A stretch of DNA of 64,000 nucleotides from Marvania coccoides (GCA_963854735.1 OY978100.1:1550001-1614000); one strand, 5' to 3'; counted from the first letter of the stretch, positions 1 through 11,140 are shown. A program made the numbers and translations. The notes: generated by a model from the sequence alone, not told the origin.

Positions 1-2
1 TC

Positions 3-1085
3 CGCGAGAAAATTCGCGCGGAGGTGGACGGGCGCAGCTACACCCCGCCCCCGCCCTCTGCCGTCCCCGCCGCCATGCCGCGCCCCAAGAGCTTCGCCGG
101 CACCGCGGGCCACGACTGGGACGATTGGGGCGGCGAGGGCGGCAGCGCCTCCGGTGGAGGCGCTCCTCCCGCGCACGCTGCCAGCTCCGGGAACCTCCAC
201 CACGGCCAGAGCTCCAAATCCAACGAGTACACCATGGCCCAGCTGCAGGCCTCTGCGTCCACCAAAGAGGACTTTTTCGCGCGCAAAATGTCGGAGAACC
301 AGTCCCGCCCCGAGGGCCTGCCTCCCAGCCAAGGCGGCAAGTACGTCGGCTTTGGCTCCGCTCCCTCTGGCGGCGCATCCCAGATGGGCCGCGGGCGGTC
401 GTCGGGCAACATAGACGACGTCACCGACATGCTGAGCCGCGGGTTCAGCGGGCTGGCTTCTGCTGCCAAGCAGCAGGCTGCCACCGTCAATCTGGCGCTG
501 AAGGACGCTGGCGTGACCGACACGCTGGGACAGACCGCCAACGTGGCTGCGGAGAAGACCAAGGAGATCGGCGCCAAGGGGTGGTCGCTGCTGAAGAGCG
601 CGTACGCGGTGGCGGCGTCCACCATCGAAGAGACTGCCCGCCAGCAGGGCTACAAGGTCGACCTAGGCAGTAAAGCGGTGGCCCCCCGCGGCGGCGGAGG
701 AATGCCGGGCTACTCGGCGCTGGGCGGGTCTGCGCCTGGTGGGATGAGCGATGATGAGGGGTGGAACGCCGGCGGCAGCGGCGGCTTCCAGTCAGCGGGG
801 TCGTCTTCCCATTATCAGCCACCGCAGCAGCAGCAGTACGGCGGGGCCTCTAGCAACGGGGGAATGCAGCGGGGGGGCAGCAGTGGCAGCGGGGGTGGCG
901 CTGAGGATGAGTGGGGAGGGGGGTGGGAGGCTGCGTCTGCCAGGGCAGCGAGCGGGTCGGCAGAGAAGCAGCAGCAGCAGCAGCGGGGTGGTGGAAAGGA
1001 GTGGACGGGGTGGGAGGATGAGCAAGGGGCCCAGGCGGGACCTGCTGCGGACGAAAAGGGCGGGGATGAGTGGGGCAAATGGTGA
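3..1085 (+). CDS. ArfGAP (ARF GTPase-activating protein, AGD6/7 or ArfGAP1 type), 3' part
   Basis: The reading frame is open from base 3, so the gene starts upstream of the window. About 360 C-terminal residues are visible. The N-terminal ArfGAP zinc finger (C4 type) is not in view. The signature RPEGLPPSQGGKYVGFGS, preceded by FFARKM, is the conserved block that follows the catalytic domain in plant AGD6/AGD7 and in ArfGAP1. Further on, a segment ending GWSLLKSAYAVAASTIEE resembles the amphipathic, curvature-sensing region of this family. The tail is rich in Gly, Ser and Gln with several WG/DEW pairs. The family stimulates GTP hydrolysis on ARF1 at the Golgi (COPI traffic). Assignment of the family is firm; the exact paralogue is not. 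A TGTAA lies about 220 bases after the stop. Confidence 0.85.
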   Translation, partial: REKIRAEVDGRSYTPPPPSAVPAAMPRPKSFAGTAGHDWDDWGGEGGSASGGGAPPAHAASSGNLHHGQSSKSNEYTMAQLQASASTKEDFFARKMSENQSRPEGLPPSQGGKYVGFGSAPSGGASQMGRGRSSGNIDDVTDMLSRGFSGLASAAKQQAATVNLALKDAGVTDTLGQTANVAAEKTKEIGAKGWSLLKSAYAVAASTIEETARQQGYKVDLGSKAVAPRGGGGMPGYSALGGSAPGGMSDDEGWNAGGSGGFQSAGSSSHYQPPQQQQYGGASSNGGMQRGGSSGSGGGAEDEWGGGWEAASARAASGSAEKQQQQQRGGGKEWTGWEDEQGAQAGPAADEKGGDEWGKW

Positions 1086-1394
1086 GAAAAAGCGTGCCCT
1101 TTTTAATACTTTTAGTGAGGAGTGCCAGAGCAGGGGCGGTGAACTCTGCTGTGGGTCCTCCTAGAGTAGCCTGGGGTCTGACGTCCCGCTGCCCTATTCG
1201 TTGACGGCGCGTTAGGCCTATTATATATTTCATTTAATTTCTTCTCGAGTTGAGATTGCTGAAAAACTATTTGAATTCCTTCATATTCTCCTTCCGAGCC
1301 TCATTGTAAATCTGCGATTCTTACATAACCGTATAAATATGGTACAAGGGGCTCAATAGCGATGGGGTGGGCGCTCTAGAGAGAACAAATAAAT
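1086..1394. other. Intergenic, 309 bp
   Basis: AT-rich spacer between the ArfGAP stop and the next gene. It holds a TGTAA at 1305-1309 and a TATA-like TATAAATAT near 1333, about 60 bases before the next start codon. No other structure is seen. Confidence 0.5.
1305..1309 (+). terminator. TGTAA, possible polyadenylation signal of the ArfGAP gene
   Basis: TGTAA is the chlorophyte poly(A) signal. This copy is 220 bases after the stop codon, so the link is plausible but weaker than for the closer copies in this window. Confidence 0.3.
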
Positions 1395-3732
1395 ATGCAG
1401 CAAGTGATGAATGGTCTTGGGCAGTGCCTTGCGGCGCTGGGCCTTGGCTTGTTTCTGCGGCAATCGATCTGCAATGAGACTGACGGGGAGGTAATCGAAA
1501 TAAACTATGCGTTGATCCTCCGACGCATGCCTCTTCTAAGAATAATTGATGTTCCTCTCTTGCGCGCAGACAGCGGCAAAGTTCGCGTTGTGGATCACCC
1601 TGCCTTCATTGATCCTCCAATCATTCAACGGGTGCGTAACCAGCATGCAACCAAGTCTCAACAAGAGTTTACAACTCAAAACTGAACATTTCACTCTTCA
1701 ACCCATTGCAGAGTCCCCCTGGCTGATCTTCCGCTGCAAGTGGTCCCTCTGTACTCCCTCTCGCTGTGCATTTCCGCCGGCGTAGCCTGGCTCAGGACCC
1801 GCGGGCTGCACCCCAAGGAGCGGGGCCTGCTAGCTGGCGTCTCAGTGGGATCCTCAGTCTCGCTGGCGGCCCTCCCGCTGGCCGCAGCGCTCTTCCCTTT
1901 ACAGGGCCTGCGTGCCGCGTTGCTCTGTGTCGCAGCCAACCTTCTGGCCTCGCATCTAGCCTCCCTCATGCTCTTCTCCACCGCTGGCCCCGCCTTCCCA
2001 GACTCTTTCGAGCACCTGGACGGAGGAAAATACCGTGGAGAGTGGAAGGGCATGTTGAAGGACGGCTACGGCGTGTACACCTACCCCAGCGGCGCGCGGT
2101 ACGAAGGCCAGTGGCGGGAAGGCGCCAAGGACGGCCGCGGCGTGTATTATTTCCCGAAAGGCGGGCTGTACGAAGGAGAGTGGCGGGGGGGGGTGATGGC
2201 GGGTGTGGGGGTGCGAACGTTCGCCAGCGGCAAGGTGCAGGCGGGGGTTTGGGCGGCAGGAAAGCTGGAAACTGCGGTGGATGAAAGTTTGTGTGCTCTG
2301 GCGGTGGAGGGCGCCAACGAGGCTGCCACGGTGGCACAACGGGTGGAGGTGGGCGGAGCGAGCTGGGGGGTGGCGCTGCAGCAGGTAGCGGCGCAGCCTG
2401 CAGCCTGGGCATTTGTGGCGGCGGCAGGAATGGCGGCGGCGGGGGCTGAGCTCACGCCGACGGTGGACGCTGCGACTAAGGCGCTGGCTGCTGCGCACGG
2501 GCCGCTGGCGCTGCTGGCGGTGGGGCTCACGCTGGAACGCAACCCCATCCCCACAAAGCAGGCAAGTTTTGTTTTAGTTTGTTACTCAACTCGGCATTTG
2601 TGATTGGTTGGTTGGCTGGGTTGCCCAATGAAAACAAAAACGCAACTGCGAGAGCCGTGTTGATGGGGCCGCAGTAAGGCGCCTAGATCCCTTCTCTTTG
2701 AGGAAGGCAGCTCGCTCAGCGTCACTCCCCCCTTCAACCTCCATTCTTTCCACCCCTCTCACCCCCCACACCGTGGCAGGAAGCGGCGGCCGGAGGAGGG
2801 GAGGGATCTCAGTGCCAGAACCGGTCTCGGCTCGGTGTGCTGTATAAATATGAAATTTGAGGGCTTTCCCTGTAAACCAACCAACGACCAGCATGATTAC
2901 TTCTTGTTTTTCTTTCTTTCCTTCACGTAATTCATTTCCTTTTCACTGCATCATAATTCAGCCTTTTAATTTTTCTCTTGCGCAAATGCAGATGCAAGAG
3001 ATTGCGGCTTCTTTGGCCACCAGACTCCTGCCGCCGCTGCTGGCGCTCCTGGCGGCCGCTGCAGCCGCGCACCTACTGGCCTGGCCCGCGGGGCGCGTGC
3101 TCATGCTGCTAGGTCCTTTAGCAGTGTGCGCGGTGGCCCCTGTGTCCCCCGCCGCCCTTCACCATGCCCACACTTTCCGACTGAACGAAAGCATAGCAGT
3201 GGGGCTTACACAAGCAGCAGCGACGGTGTCCTGGCTGCTGATGCCATTCCTGGGCGTCACCGCGGTGGCATCCGCCTTGGTGGACAGCCTTCTGCCCTTC
3301 ATGGTGGCGTTGGCGGGCGCAGCATCTGGGGTGACGGCAACGGCAGCAGCGGTGGCGCTGGAAGGGCAGCGGCTGCCCGGGAGCAGGCGGAGCGGCAACG
3401 AGAGTGGGGGTAGGGTGAAAATGGTGTACACTGGGCCCCCGCAGCCGCCTCAGCAAGGCGGGGATGGCAGAAATTCGGTGGATCCTGCCGTCTCACGACC
3501 GCAACAGCCAGGAAGGGAAGAAGGCGGGGGCGCGCCCCCGCCGCCCTTTCCTGCGGCTGCGGCGATCCCTGGGGGTCGCATGGGGGGGTATACCACCGCT
3601 CCTGGGCTATTAAAGGCGGTTCTTTTCTCTCCGAGAAGGAGATCTCCTCCGCTGCCGCTGCTGGGCGGCAGAGGGTGTTTGGCGCCGGCGGTGTCAGCCC
3701 CGCGGATACCTCGGTGCTTTTTTGCGTTGTAG
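1395..3732 (+). CDS. AEC-family (auxin efflux carrier/PIN-like) transporter with MORN repeats in its central loop
   Basis: Proposed exons 1395-1490, 1570-1631, 1712-2561 and 2992-3732, all phase-consistent, give 582 aa. The N-terminal half has five hydrophobic segments; AKFALWITLPSLILQSFN matches the second AEC helix. Residues about 157-238 hold three to four MORN motifs (GGKYRGEWKGMLKDGYGVY, ARYEGQWREGAKDGRGVY, then GLYEGEWRGGVMAGVGV). AEC sequence then resumes: PTVDAATKALAAAHGPLALL followed by AVGLTLE is the typical sixth/seventh-helix block, and exon 4 supplies the remaining helices and a Pro/Gly-rich tail. AEC proteins export auxin or other anions across ER or plasma membranes; MORN repeats commonly bind lipids or scaffold proteins. 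The third intron uses a GC donor (gcaagt). A TGTAA lies 15 bases past the stop. The fused architecture is what I see; its function is unknown. Confidence 0.75.
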
Positions 3733-4086
3733 TTGTACTTTAGCGGTGTAAATTAGGAGGAAACACAGAGAGGAGACGAGAGATGAAACAGGCAGAAAAA
3801 GAGGCATGCTACTCACTGTATTCTCATGCAGACTATGAGATGGTGGTGCAGTGGGGATGCGAACGCAGGGCAATGCAGCAGAAAGATGCGTAGAGGTGGC
3901 CCCAGAAGACAGTCACAGGCCAGACTTTCTTCCTCGTATTTCTAGCCTCCCCGCGGCCTCAAACCTCACATACCGAGGATGTATCGGAATTCTGTTATTT
4001 CGCGCAATTCTGCAGATATCCAGCGTGGTGAAGCTAGGGCGGCGCGCGTCCTTTGGGGTTTTCCTCTTCTCAATAATAACGGAACG
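3733..4086. other. Intergenic, 354 bp
   Basis: Contains the TGTAA of the upstream gene and the presumed promoter and leader of the antiporter gene. Nothing else is recognised. Confidence 0.4.
3747..3751 (+). terminator. TGTAA polyadenylation signal
   Basis: Lies 15 bases after the stop codon of the AEC-MORN gene, in the usual place for the chlorophyte signal. Confidence 0.5.
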
Positions 4087-6947
4087 ATGAAATCTTGCTG
4101 TCAAGCCCTAGTCTTAATCGTGTCGTTTCTGTGCGCAGCAACACCCGTCGCGGCACTCCCCGTCCTTGGAGAAACCACTCTCGACAGCTCTGCGTGGGTT
4201 GTGATCCCTGGCATCAGCTTTGGGTTGAGCACAGAGTTGGCTTGGCCGGTGACCCCACCAGAGAACTCCTCCGACCTCTACTACCAAGTGAGCCTCAATG
4301 GCGCCACGCTGGTGGAGGGCAGCACCCCCATTGCCGATGACGACGGCAACTTCATCACCTCCCTGGCGATCGGTGACCTCAAAATCGACGATGACGGCAG
4401 GAAGGCCCTCGTCGTGAAGGTCGGCCTCGACAGCGCCTTCACCGAGGTCGCGGAGACCGAGTACGAGGCCTGGGTGGTCATCGGTGGGCTCACCATCCTG
4501 CCCCCCATCGTTGCCATTCTGTTGGCGTTTACGTTTGGCGACGTGCTTCTGGCGCTGTTCATGGGCACCTGGATGGCCGCTTTCATCGTGGCGCACTACA
4601 ACCCGTTTGCATCTTTCCTGCGGACTCTGGATACCTACATTACTAACGCATTTGCGACCGACTACAGGTGATTTTTTCCTTTTAAAATTGGATTTTGCTG
4701 CAAATAACGCTTTCTGAAAGACCACCCCTTTCAAACTCCTTCCTCCTCCAGGATCCAAATCATCATGTTGAGTTGGTTCATGGCGGGTATGGTGGCGATG
4801 CTGTGAGTTTAGAGAGACTGCATGCACTGAATTGCTGCCAAAAATCACTGCAACAGTTGAAGCTGCGGGAGACATTCCAGCCTCTCAAGAAGAAGTACTG
4901 GCCAAAAAGTAGGGCAGCAAGGCTTCGAGTTTAAACCTATTTGCACTCAACCCCCCCCTCCTACCATTCTCGCCCGCAGGTACAAGGCTGGCGGCGGGCA
5001 TGGCCTCGCCGAGCTTTTTGCCCGAGCAGCCAAGACGAGACGGGGCGTTCAGCTCGCAGCTTTCGGCCTCGGCTGCCTCATCTTCTTCGACGACTACTCC
5101 TCCTGCCTGCTGGTGGGCATGACCATGCGCCCCCTGACCGACAGCATGTTCATTTCCCGAGAGAAACTAGCCTACCTGGTGCACTCGACCTCTGCCCCCG
5201 TGGCCTCGCTTTTCCCCATCACCTCCTGGATCGGATTCGAGATCTCGCTGATTGCCGAGGCCTACGATAACCTGATCTCCGAGGGAAACGACCTGGAGGG
5301 CGCTGGCTGGGAGCTCTCGCCGTTCATGGTTTTCGTGAAATCTATTCCCAGCCGCTACTACCCCTTGTTCGTGCTGTTCTTCCAGATGATGCTCATCATT
5401 TTTGACAGGGAGTTTGGCCCCATGCTGCGCGCTGAGCGCCGCGCCATTAACGAGGGGAAGGTGAGAGTCCGATTTTTACCGTATTCTTGATTCATCAACG
5501 CCAAAACATCATTGTAGTTGATGCTCAATAAATGCCTTTTCGAAATGACGTGCAGCTGTGCGCCGACGACGCGCACGAGAGCGCCACCGCTCTGGACGAC
5601 AAGATGGAGCCCGAGGAAGACACGCCCCATCGCTGGTGGAACGGCCTCATCCCCATCGTCTCCGTCATTTTCTTCGTCATCTTGGGCCTGTGCTTGACCG
5701 GGCGTGAGACCGCCAAAGCCGACGGCCTTCCTCTCACTGCTGTCAACATCTTCGGCAACGGCGACTCCTTCCGGGCTCTCCTGTGGGGTTCATTCGGCGG
5801 TGTGGTCATCTGCTTCGTCTTGTTCCTCATGCAGCACAAGTACAATAACCACATCGTGCCCCCCTCCTGGCTGCCGTTCCTCCCCGGCTCCGTGAAGGGC
5901 AGCCAGCCCCTCCTCACCTTTTACGAGAATATGCACTGGTTCACAGAGGGAATCAAGGGCCTCACCATCGCCGTCCTCACCCTCATCCTGGCGTGGAGCA
6001 TTGGCTATGCTATGGTACAGCACAGAGCGGGAAAATGCCAGATCATCCAACATTTTACTGCTGAAGTTAGTGGTTCACCCTCTTCTTCTTTTCTCTCTTG
6101 GTTCCTACTTGCAGGAGGCCTGCGGCACTGGTCTGTACGTGTCGAACTCTCTGAAGGGCAACATCGACCCCGGAAGCATCCCCGTCCTCACCTTCGTCCT
6201 TGCCGCCGTCATCTCGTTCGCCACCGGCACCAGCTGGGGAACGATGGCCATCCTGTTCCCGATCGCCGTCCCGACCCAGTTCGCTGCTGCTCCGTTCAAC
6301 GAGACGCTGATGATTCTGACTGTGTCGGCCATCCTGGCCGGCTCCATCTTCGGGGACCACACCACTTTGATCTCCGACACCTGCATTCTGTCCTGCCTTG
6401 CCAGCAAGTGCGACATCCGCCACCACGTCAGGACCCAGGTACGTACCGTACCAACCGTACTAATCACAGTACTTCTTCTTCTGCTGCTGATTCTTTGTTC
6501 ACGCAAATGAGTAAAATAAGTACACTATTACAACCCACTGTAAAATAAACACCGCTGCCTGTTCTTGTGCAGTTCCCCTACGCCCTACTGTGCGCCCTCA
6601 TCGCCGCCATCTTGGGATACCTTCCGGTGGGCATGTCGTATGGCGACTTCCCGTCGTACGCCGGCCTCCTGGTGGGTGGGTTCGTTGTTGTCCTCATTGG
6701 TTACCTGATTTCCGTCAAGGTGACAGACACCCGTCAGGACCCGCTGTCGATTGCGGCCGGAAAGTGCTCTGATACCATTTCCTCCTGCATTCCCGATCGG
6801 TTCAAGCGCTCCACCCCGGCCTCGGATGGAGAAACGGAGGCTGCGCTCGTCAAAGACCCGTCTTGGAAAGACCCGGCCGTAGCGAAGCTGGACGCCAGCC
6901 CCACCCCCGCCCCTGTGGTGGGCGAGAACGGCAGCGCCGCGGTTTAA
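4087..6947 (+). CDS. NhaC-family Na+/H+ antiporter
   Basis: Exons 4087-4667, 4752-4802, 4980-5460, 5556-6014, 6115-6438 and 6573-6947 join in phase to 756 aa. Residues 1-23 form a signal peptide or first hydrophobic segment (MKSCCQALVLIVSFLCAATP), followed by about 110 residues that look extracytoplasmic. Multiple membrane helices begin near residue 135. Hallmarks of the Na_H_antiporter (NhaC) family are LIFFDDYSSCLLVGMTMRPL near residue 244, GTSWGTMAILFPIAVPT, and FGDHTTLISDTCILS followed by HHVRTQFPYALL. Such proteins exchange Na+ for H+ across a membrane. The family is best known from bacteria but occurs in algae. The start at 4087 was chosen because the signal segment begins there. Assignment to family is firm; membrane location is unknown. 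Confidence 0.85.
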
Positions 6948-7368
6948 AGAAACCCAAACAAAACTCTGCAACTCTATTGGGACCGTGTCCTCAAGCTGAA
7001 AATTAAGCTATTCATAACTTCAATAATAAACATGAAAAATAATAGCAATATAACTCAATAATAACTATAATAAAAACCCCTTGAGAACTCTTTTCTTCTG
7101 GAGCAAAAATGACATAACCAGCGTAATTAATATTCTCTCCCCCATAATATTCATAATAATGTCTATTGCATTGCATATGCGTTTTTCCCTTCCTTTTTCC
7201 CATTTCCTCTCTCTTTGCACCTTCCTGCCCATGCCGAGGCGTTGTCTCTTTGCTTTCCACGCCTCAACGGTCAAATTGGAACCTTTCCTCCAGACAGATC
7301 GGCATTGTACGTTTTAATAATTCTGTAGTTGTTCTCTGCGTGCATGCATTGATTTATTGGTAAAATCG
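6948..7368. other. Intergenic, 421 bp
   Basis: AT-rich 3' flank of the antiporter gene. No gene, repeat or RNA is recognised. Confidence 0.4.
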
Positions 7369-7533
7369 TTAGTGCCTGCCGTACTTCTGTAAAAATATTT
7401 CCCTTTGCTGCTTTTCTGGCCGTCGTACCGCCGTCCAGAACAAAGATACGCACGGAATAAAGGCGCCCCACACTTCAATTTGGCAGAAGTACCGCATTTT
7501 TCGACCAGCATTACCATGCACCAAAAAACTCAT
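7369..7533 (-). CDS. Possible 54-residue single-pass membrane protein
   Basis: The 3' part of a GC-richer minus-strand block (7369-7663) reads MSFLVHGNAGRKMRYFCQIE, then the hydrophobic stretch VWGAFIPCVSLFWTAV, and ends EKQQREIFLQKYGRH. The size, single helix and basic tail resemble small subunits of mitochondrial respiratory complexes, but I cannot name a family. A strong acceptor (pyrimidine run then cag) lies at about 7664 on this strand. Upstream in the same frame are Arg/Ser-rich residues that would suit a mitochondrial presequence. I could not find a first exon in matching phase, so the start at 7533 is only the first in-frame ATG. It may be a longer protein or a 5'-UTR exon plus short CDS. 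Confidence 0.4.
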   Translation of the reverse strand: MSFLVHGNAGRKMRYFCQIEVWGAFIPCVSLFWTAVRRPEKQQREIFLQKYGRH

Positions 7534-7800
7534 AACATGGACGGCAGGCGCCTGGGGAGGCCTCAGGGACAATGGGCGCGCTTTTCTAATACTAGAGGCA
7601 TTATTACGCGCCAAGCCACGCGCACCTCGGCTGTAGGAGCGCTTTGAAAGGGAAGGACGGCGGCTGAAGAAGAAAAAAAATGAAATTATATTATACGAGA
7701 CAACTTTCTTCTTGGTGCACGGGAACGGACATTTTTTACTGCTCGTTCGCACAACGACTACTTGTTAACTAAATCATAGTAGTTGGATTGCGCTTTTGCA

Positions 7801-7821
7801 ATGTCGCCGGCGAAGTGGTGA
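7801..7821 (+). other. Short upstream ORF before the SBP gene
   Basis: ATG at 7801 opens a six-codon frame ending in TGA 28 bases before the SBP start codon. If transcribed, it could dampen translation of the main frame. No direct evidence that it is used. Confidence 0.25.
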
Positions 7822-7848
7822 TAACCCAACCGAATTTGCAGGCACCCA

Positions 7849-9491
7849 ATGGAAGAAATTCTCAACTCGCAACTGGGGGGCCAGCCCAACGCCCTGCAGG
7901 TCCTGCAAAATGCATTGTTGATGAACAATGACCTGGAGCCGCCCTCCGGGGAAGCTGCGCCCCACATTCCCGCTGTCGTGCAGCCAAGAATTGAGCAAAA
8001 GTCTGGGAAACGGGGCAAAGGACGCTCTTTCAAGGGCATTTGCCAGATCCCCGGCTGCGACAATACTCTGCAGCGGCTGAGGCATTGGTACAAGGTAAAA
8101 CTGACGGTACATTTCTAGAAATGTTTGGCAGTCCTGATAGATCTTGAGTTCACTCGCGTTTTCCTCCCTTTACTCTGCAGAAAAACAGAGTAAGCCGTCG
8201 CACAGTTCACTCCCTCCCTCACCGGCCCTTTTCGGGCTAACTTTGTATCGCTCAAATGAAACCCTGACTTTTTTCTGACCGCTCAACCCCCGCCTTCACC
8301 ACTCACCCACCCCTCTTCATACTCCTCTTACGCCCCTCAGTATGCCCCTTCTCGCAGGTCTGCCAGATGCACGCCGAGGCCACTTGCGTCGTGCTGGAAG
8401 GCCAGCTCAAGCGCTTCTGCCAGCAGTGCTCCCGCTTCGAGCCTCTGGCAGAATTCGATCAAGACCGGCGCTCCTGCCGCAAGCGCCTGGAAAGGCACAA
8501 TGCACGGCGGCGCTGCAGGGACGAAGCCCTCCCCGCGCTGCCCCCCGTAGAAGGCGCTGCCAACGGGCGCACCAAGCGCCTGCGCACTGCGCCCAAGCAG
8601 CTGTGGGAAGACCACACGCCGTCCCCCGGCGGCAATCGCAGCCGCTCCGCAAGCCCGGCGGCTCGCCGCGCCGCCGCCGCGCGGGCTGAGGCCGCCGTCC
8701 GTCCGTACGTGCAGCTCAGTGGCAGCCCAGTGCCTTCCCCGCAGCACAACGGCCTGCTGTCGGTGCCGCAGCCCAGCGTGGCCATCGGGGACATTGTGAG
8801 CAAGCTCGCGCTGGACTTTGCCCTGCAGCAGCCGGAAAATGGTGGCGGTGGCGGTGGCCAAGCGCGCTTCGGCGGCGGCGGCGGCGGAGGGGCGCTGCAG
8901 AGCACACAGCGGGCGCAACCGCAGGCCATTGGCGGCTCTGGCAGCGCCTTTGCGCCTGTGCGCGCGCCCCCTGAAATGGATGCGGCCGACGGGGCCAACC
9001 TGGGGATGCTGGCGGCTGCGGCTGCCGTCGCGGAGGAGGAGCAAAAGCTGCATATCGCTGCCCCCGCTCCTGCCGAGATGAGGCTGCCGCTGCCGCCGCC
9101 ACCGCCGCCGCCGTCGCAGCATTTCTACCCTCCCCAACAGCCCCAGGCTGCCGCTTCTGCACAGCTAGAGAACATGCTGTGGTCGCTCCAGCAGCTGAGC
9201 CAGGCGGAGACAGCCAGGGTGCTGTCATCGCTGATGCTGCCGCAGATGCCCGCCCTGCCTGCCGCACCCCCCACCCCGCGTGATTTCGTGCAGCCCCGCT
9301 ACATGGCTCCCCCTCCGCTGCCCCAGCAGCAGCAGCAGTGGCAGCTGCCGACCCAGGGCTTCAATGGTTTCAACGCCGGCGGCGGCGGTGCTGCGCAGAA
9401 CCCAGGCACAGACATGGCTCGCCTCGTGGGCCTCTTGTCGCAGCTGAGCCAGAACCCCGACCTGATCTCCGCACTCTCTGGCCTCCAGTAG
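7849..9491 (+). CDS. SBP-box transcription factor with an altered SBP domain
   Basis: Exons 7849-8094 and 8358-9491 (phase 0) give 459 aa. The SBP domain spans residues about 65-125 and is split by the intron after HWYK, the usual place. Zn site 1 shows CQIPGC and VCQMH; 13 residues separate the second and third Cys where about 16 is usual. Zn site 2 reads FCQQCSRFEPLAEFD: the His of the canonical CSRFH is replaced by Glu (residue 110), while the last ligand RRSC is kept. The nuclear-localisation tail RRSCRKRLERHNARRR is intact. The remaining 330 residues are Ala/Gly/Pro/Gln-rich and probably disordered. SBP factors bind GTAC cores; the Chlamydomonas homologue CRR1 senses copper. Family firm; DNA binding by this copy is uncertain. 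Confidence 0.85.
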
Positions 9492-10405
9492 TAATAAATG
9501 ACTACCGTTTTTTTTTACATCTCTATTCATGTGCCCCCTCCCTTCCAGCACTATTGCTGTCATCACTACCCACCACTAGCACCACCAGCACCACCAGCAT
9601 CGCTAATATAAATAATTTGACGGTGGAGTTCAAGTTTCGCTCCCTTCCATGTTTCACGGGTTTTCATTCATTTGCTTTACAGCTCGAAGGTTCCCCATGA
9701 TTTTTCTGCGGGTTCTTTTCGGGGAATAGTTAAATTTGCTTTTGTAAGCGGCCTGATCCGCACCTTTTCCTTCTTTCTTCTTTTTCTCTCCCTGTCTCTC
9801 TCTCTGCCCCCCACCATCTTCAATTTGGCAGCTCATTATCTCCACTGTTGAGTGGTTTCAGCCCCTCCCCCGCTTTAGGAAGGCCTGTCGATGAGAGTTT
9901 GCCAAAAATGGCCTCCATTCATGTCAATACATAGCCGTAGCCAATAAATTACACTGTTCTTTGGTAAATAAAATAAAGCATTCTTCCAATTTGTGTTCCC
10001 TCTCCTTTTGCATCAACAGGGTCTGTTTCATTTTTCTGACGGCGGGTGTTATGTGTCATTCTAAAGACTTTCCTTTTTTTTTATTGCAAAATACTCCCTT
10101 CTGGGCCTTTTAAAAGCATTAATAGCCCGGAAACGCTCTGCACAGTTTAGCTCAACGAAACACCCGGTTTCAGCCGTCGCCCTCCGTCTTCATGTAGGTC
10201 CCCGTGGTCGATTTGTCAAACAACACAGACACGGTGAAGAGGTCATGCCAAGGCTCCACCTTTGTACTTACATGGGAAAATCTGCAGCTGCCTCAAAGTT
10301 GAATCTCAAATTCTTTCGGGAAAAAAGAGCCGAAAACAGGGTTATTTTCATTTTCATTTTCATTATTTTAATTAAAAATATTGCTTAACCCATCAAAAGT
10401 GGGAA
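9492..10405. other. Intergenic, 914 bp
   Basis: AT-rich with pyrimidine-rich runs near 9770-9810. No credible coding block or RNA gene seen. Confidence 0.4.
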
Positions 10406-11140
10406 ATGGGCGACAACGAGAGGCCGCAGCCAAGTGCGAGTTTTTCAAAACATGAACCCATCGAAGAGGCCAAGTGGGCCGGAACCAGCGTGGATCAGTG
10501 CGAGAAAATGGTCGCGCACGCCAAGAAGCGCAGCCCCATGGTGAAATTCATGCTGGACAAGTTGGAAGAGGTGCGGCAATGACACACTTGCAGCCTCCCC
10601 CGTCGCCCTTATGTATTCGTTATCCCACCCCGGAAAATAAATAAATAAATAAATAAATACCTGAGAAAACCCCCATTTTTTTCCATTGTACTGCAGGCTG
10701 GCTGTGCACCCGTCCCAAGCTTCATTCGCGTTGAGCGGTGCGACATGGAGGTCGGCGGCGGTTTCCGGGCGCCCGACGGCGTTATTATCTGCCACAACCA
10801 TCTTGCCACGCAGGAAGAGATCAACCACGCGCTCACGCACGAGCTCATACACGCCTACGACCACTGCCGCGCCAAGGACTTGAACTGGCACGACTGCGAG
10901 CACCACGCCTGCAGTGAAATCAGAGCAGCGTCATTGTCAGGGGACTGCAATTACAAGATGGAGTTGCTGAGGGGGCACTTTGAGGTGGGGGGGCAGCACC
11001 AGCGGTGTGTGCGGCGGCGCGCGGAGCTGTCGGTCTCCATGAACCCGAATTGCGCGAAGCAGGGGTGCGCAAGAAAGGCAGTGAGCAATGTGTTTGATGC
11101 TTGCTTTGCAGACACGGCGCCGTTTGAACGGAGGCCGTAA
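10406..11140 (+). CDS. ATP23: ATP23-type mitochondrial inner-membrane metalloprotease
   Basis: Exons 10406-10570 and 10697-11140 (phase 0) give 202 aa. The zinc-protease motif HELIHAYDHCRAKDL contains HExxH. It is followed by EHHACSEIRAASLSGDC, QHQRCVRRRAELSVSMNP and the closing CFADTAPFERRP, all diagnostic of peptidase family M76. ATP23 processes the precursor of mitochondrial ATP synthase subunit 6 and acts as an assembly chaperone in the intermembrane space; many Cys residues fit oxidative folding there. The length is close to that of other ATP23 proteins. No cleavable presequence is obvious. The intron contains an (AAAT)n run. The gene converges on the cyclo-ligase gene 225 bases downstream. 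Confidence 0.9.
10634..10658 (+). repeat. (AAAT)n tetranucleotide microsatellite
   Basis: About six AAAT units inside the ATP23 intron. Confidence 0.8.
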
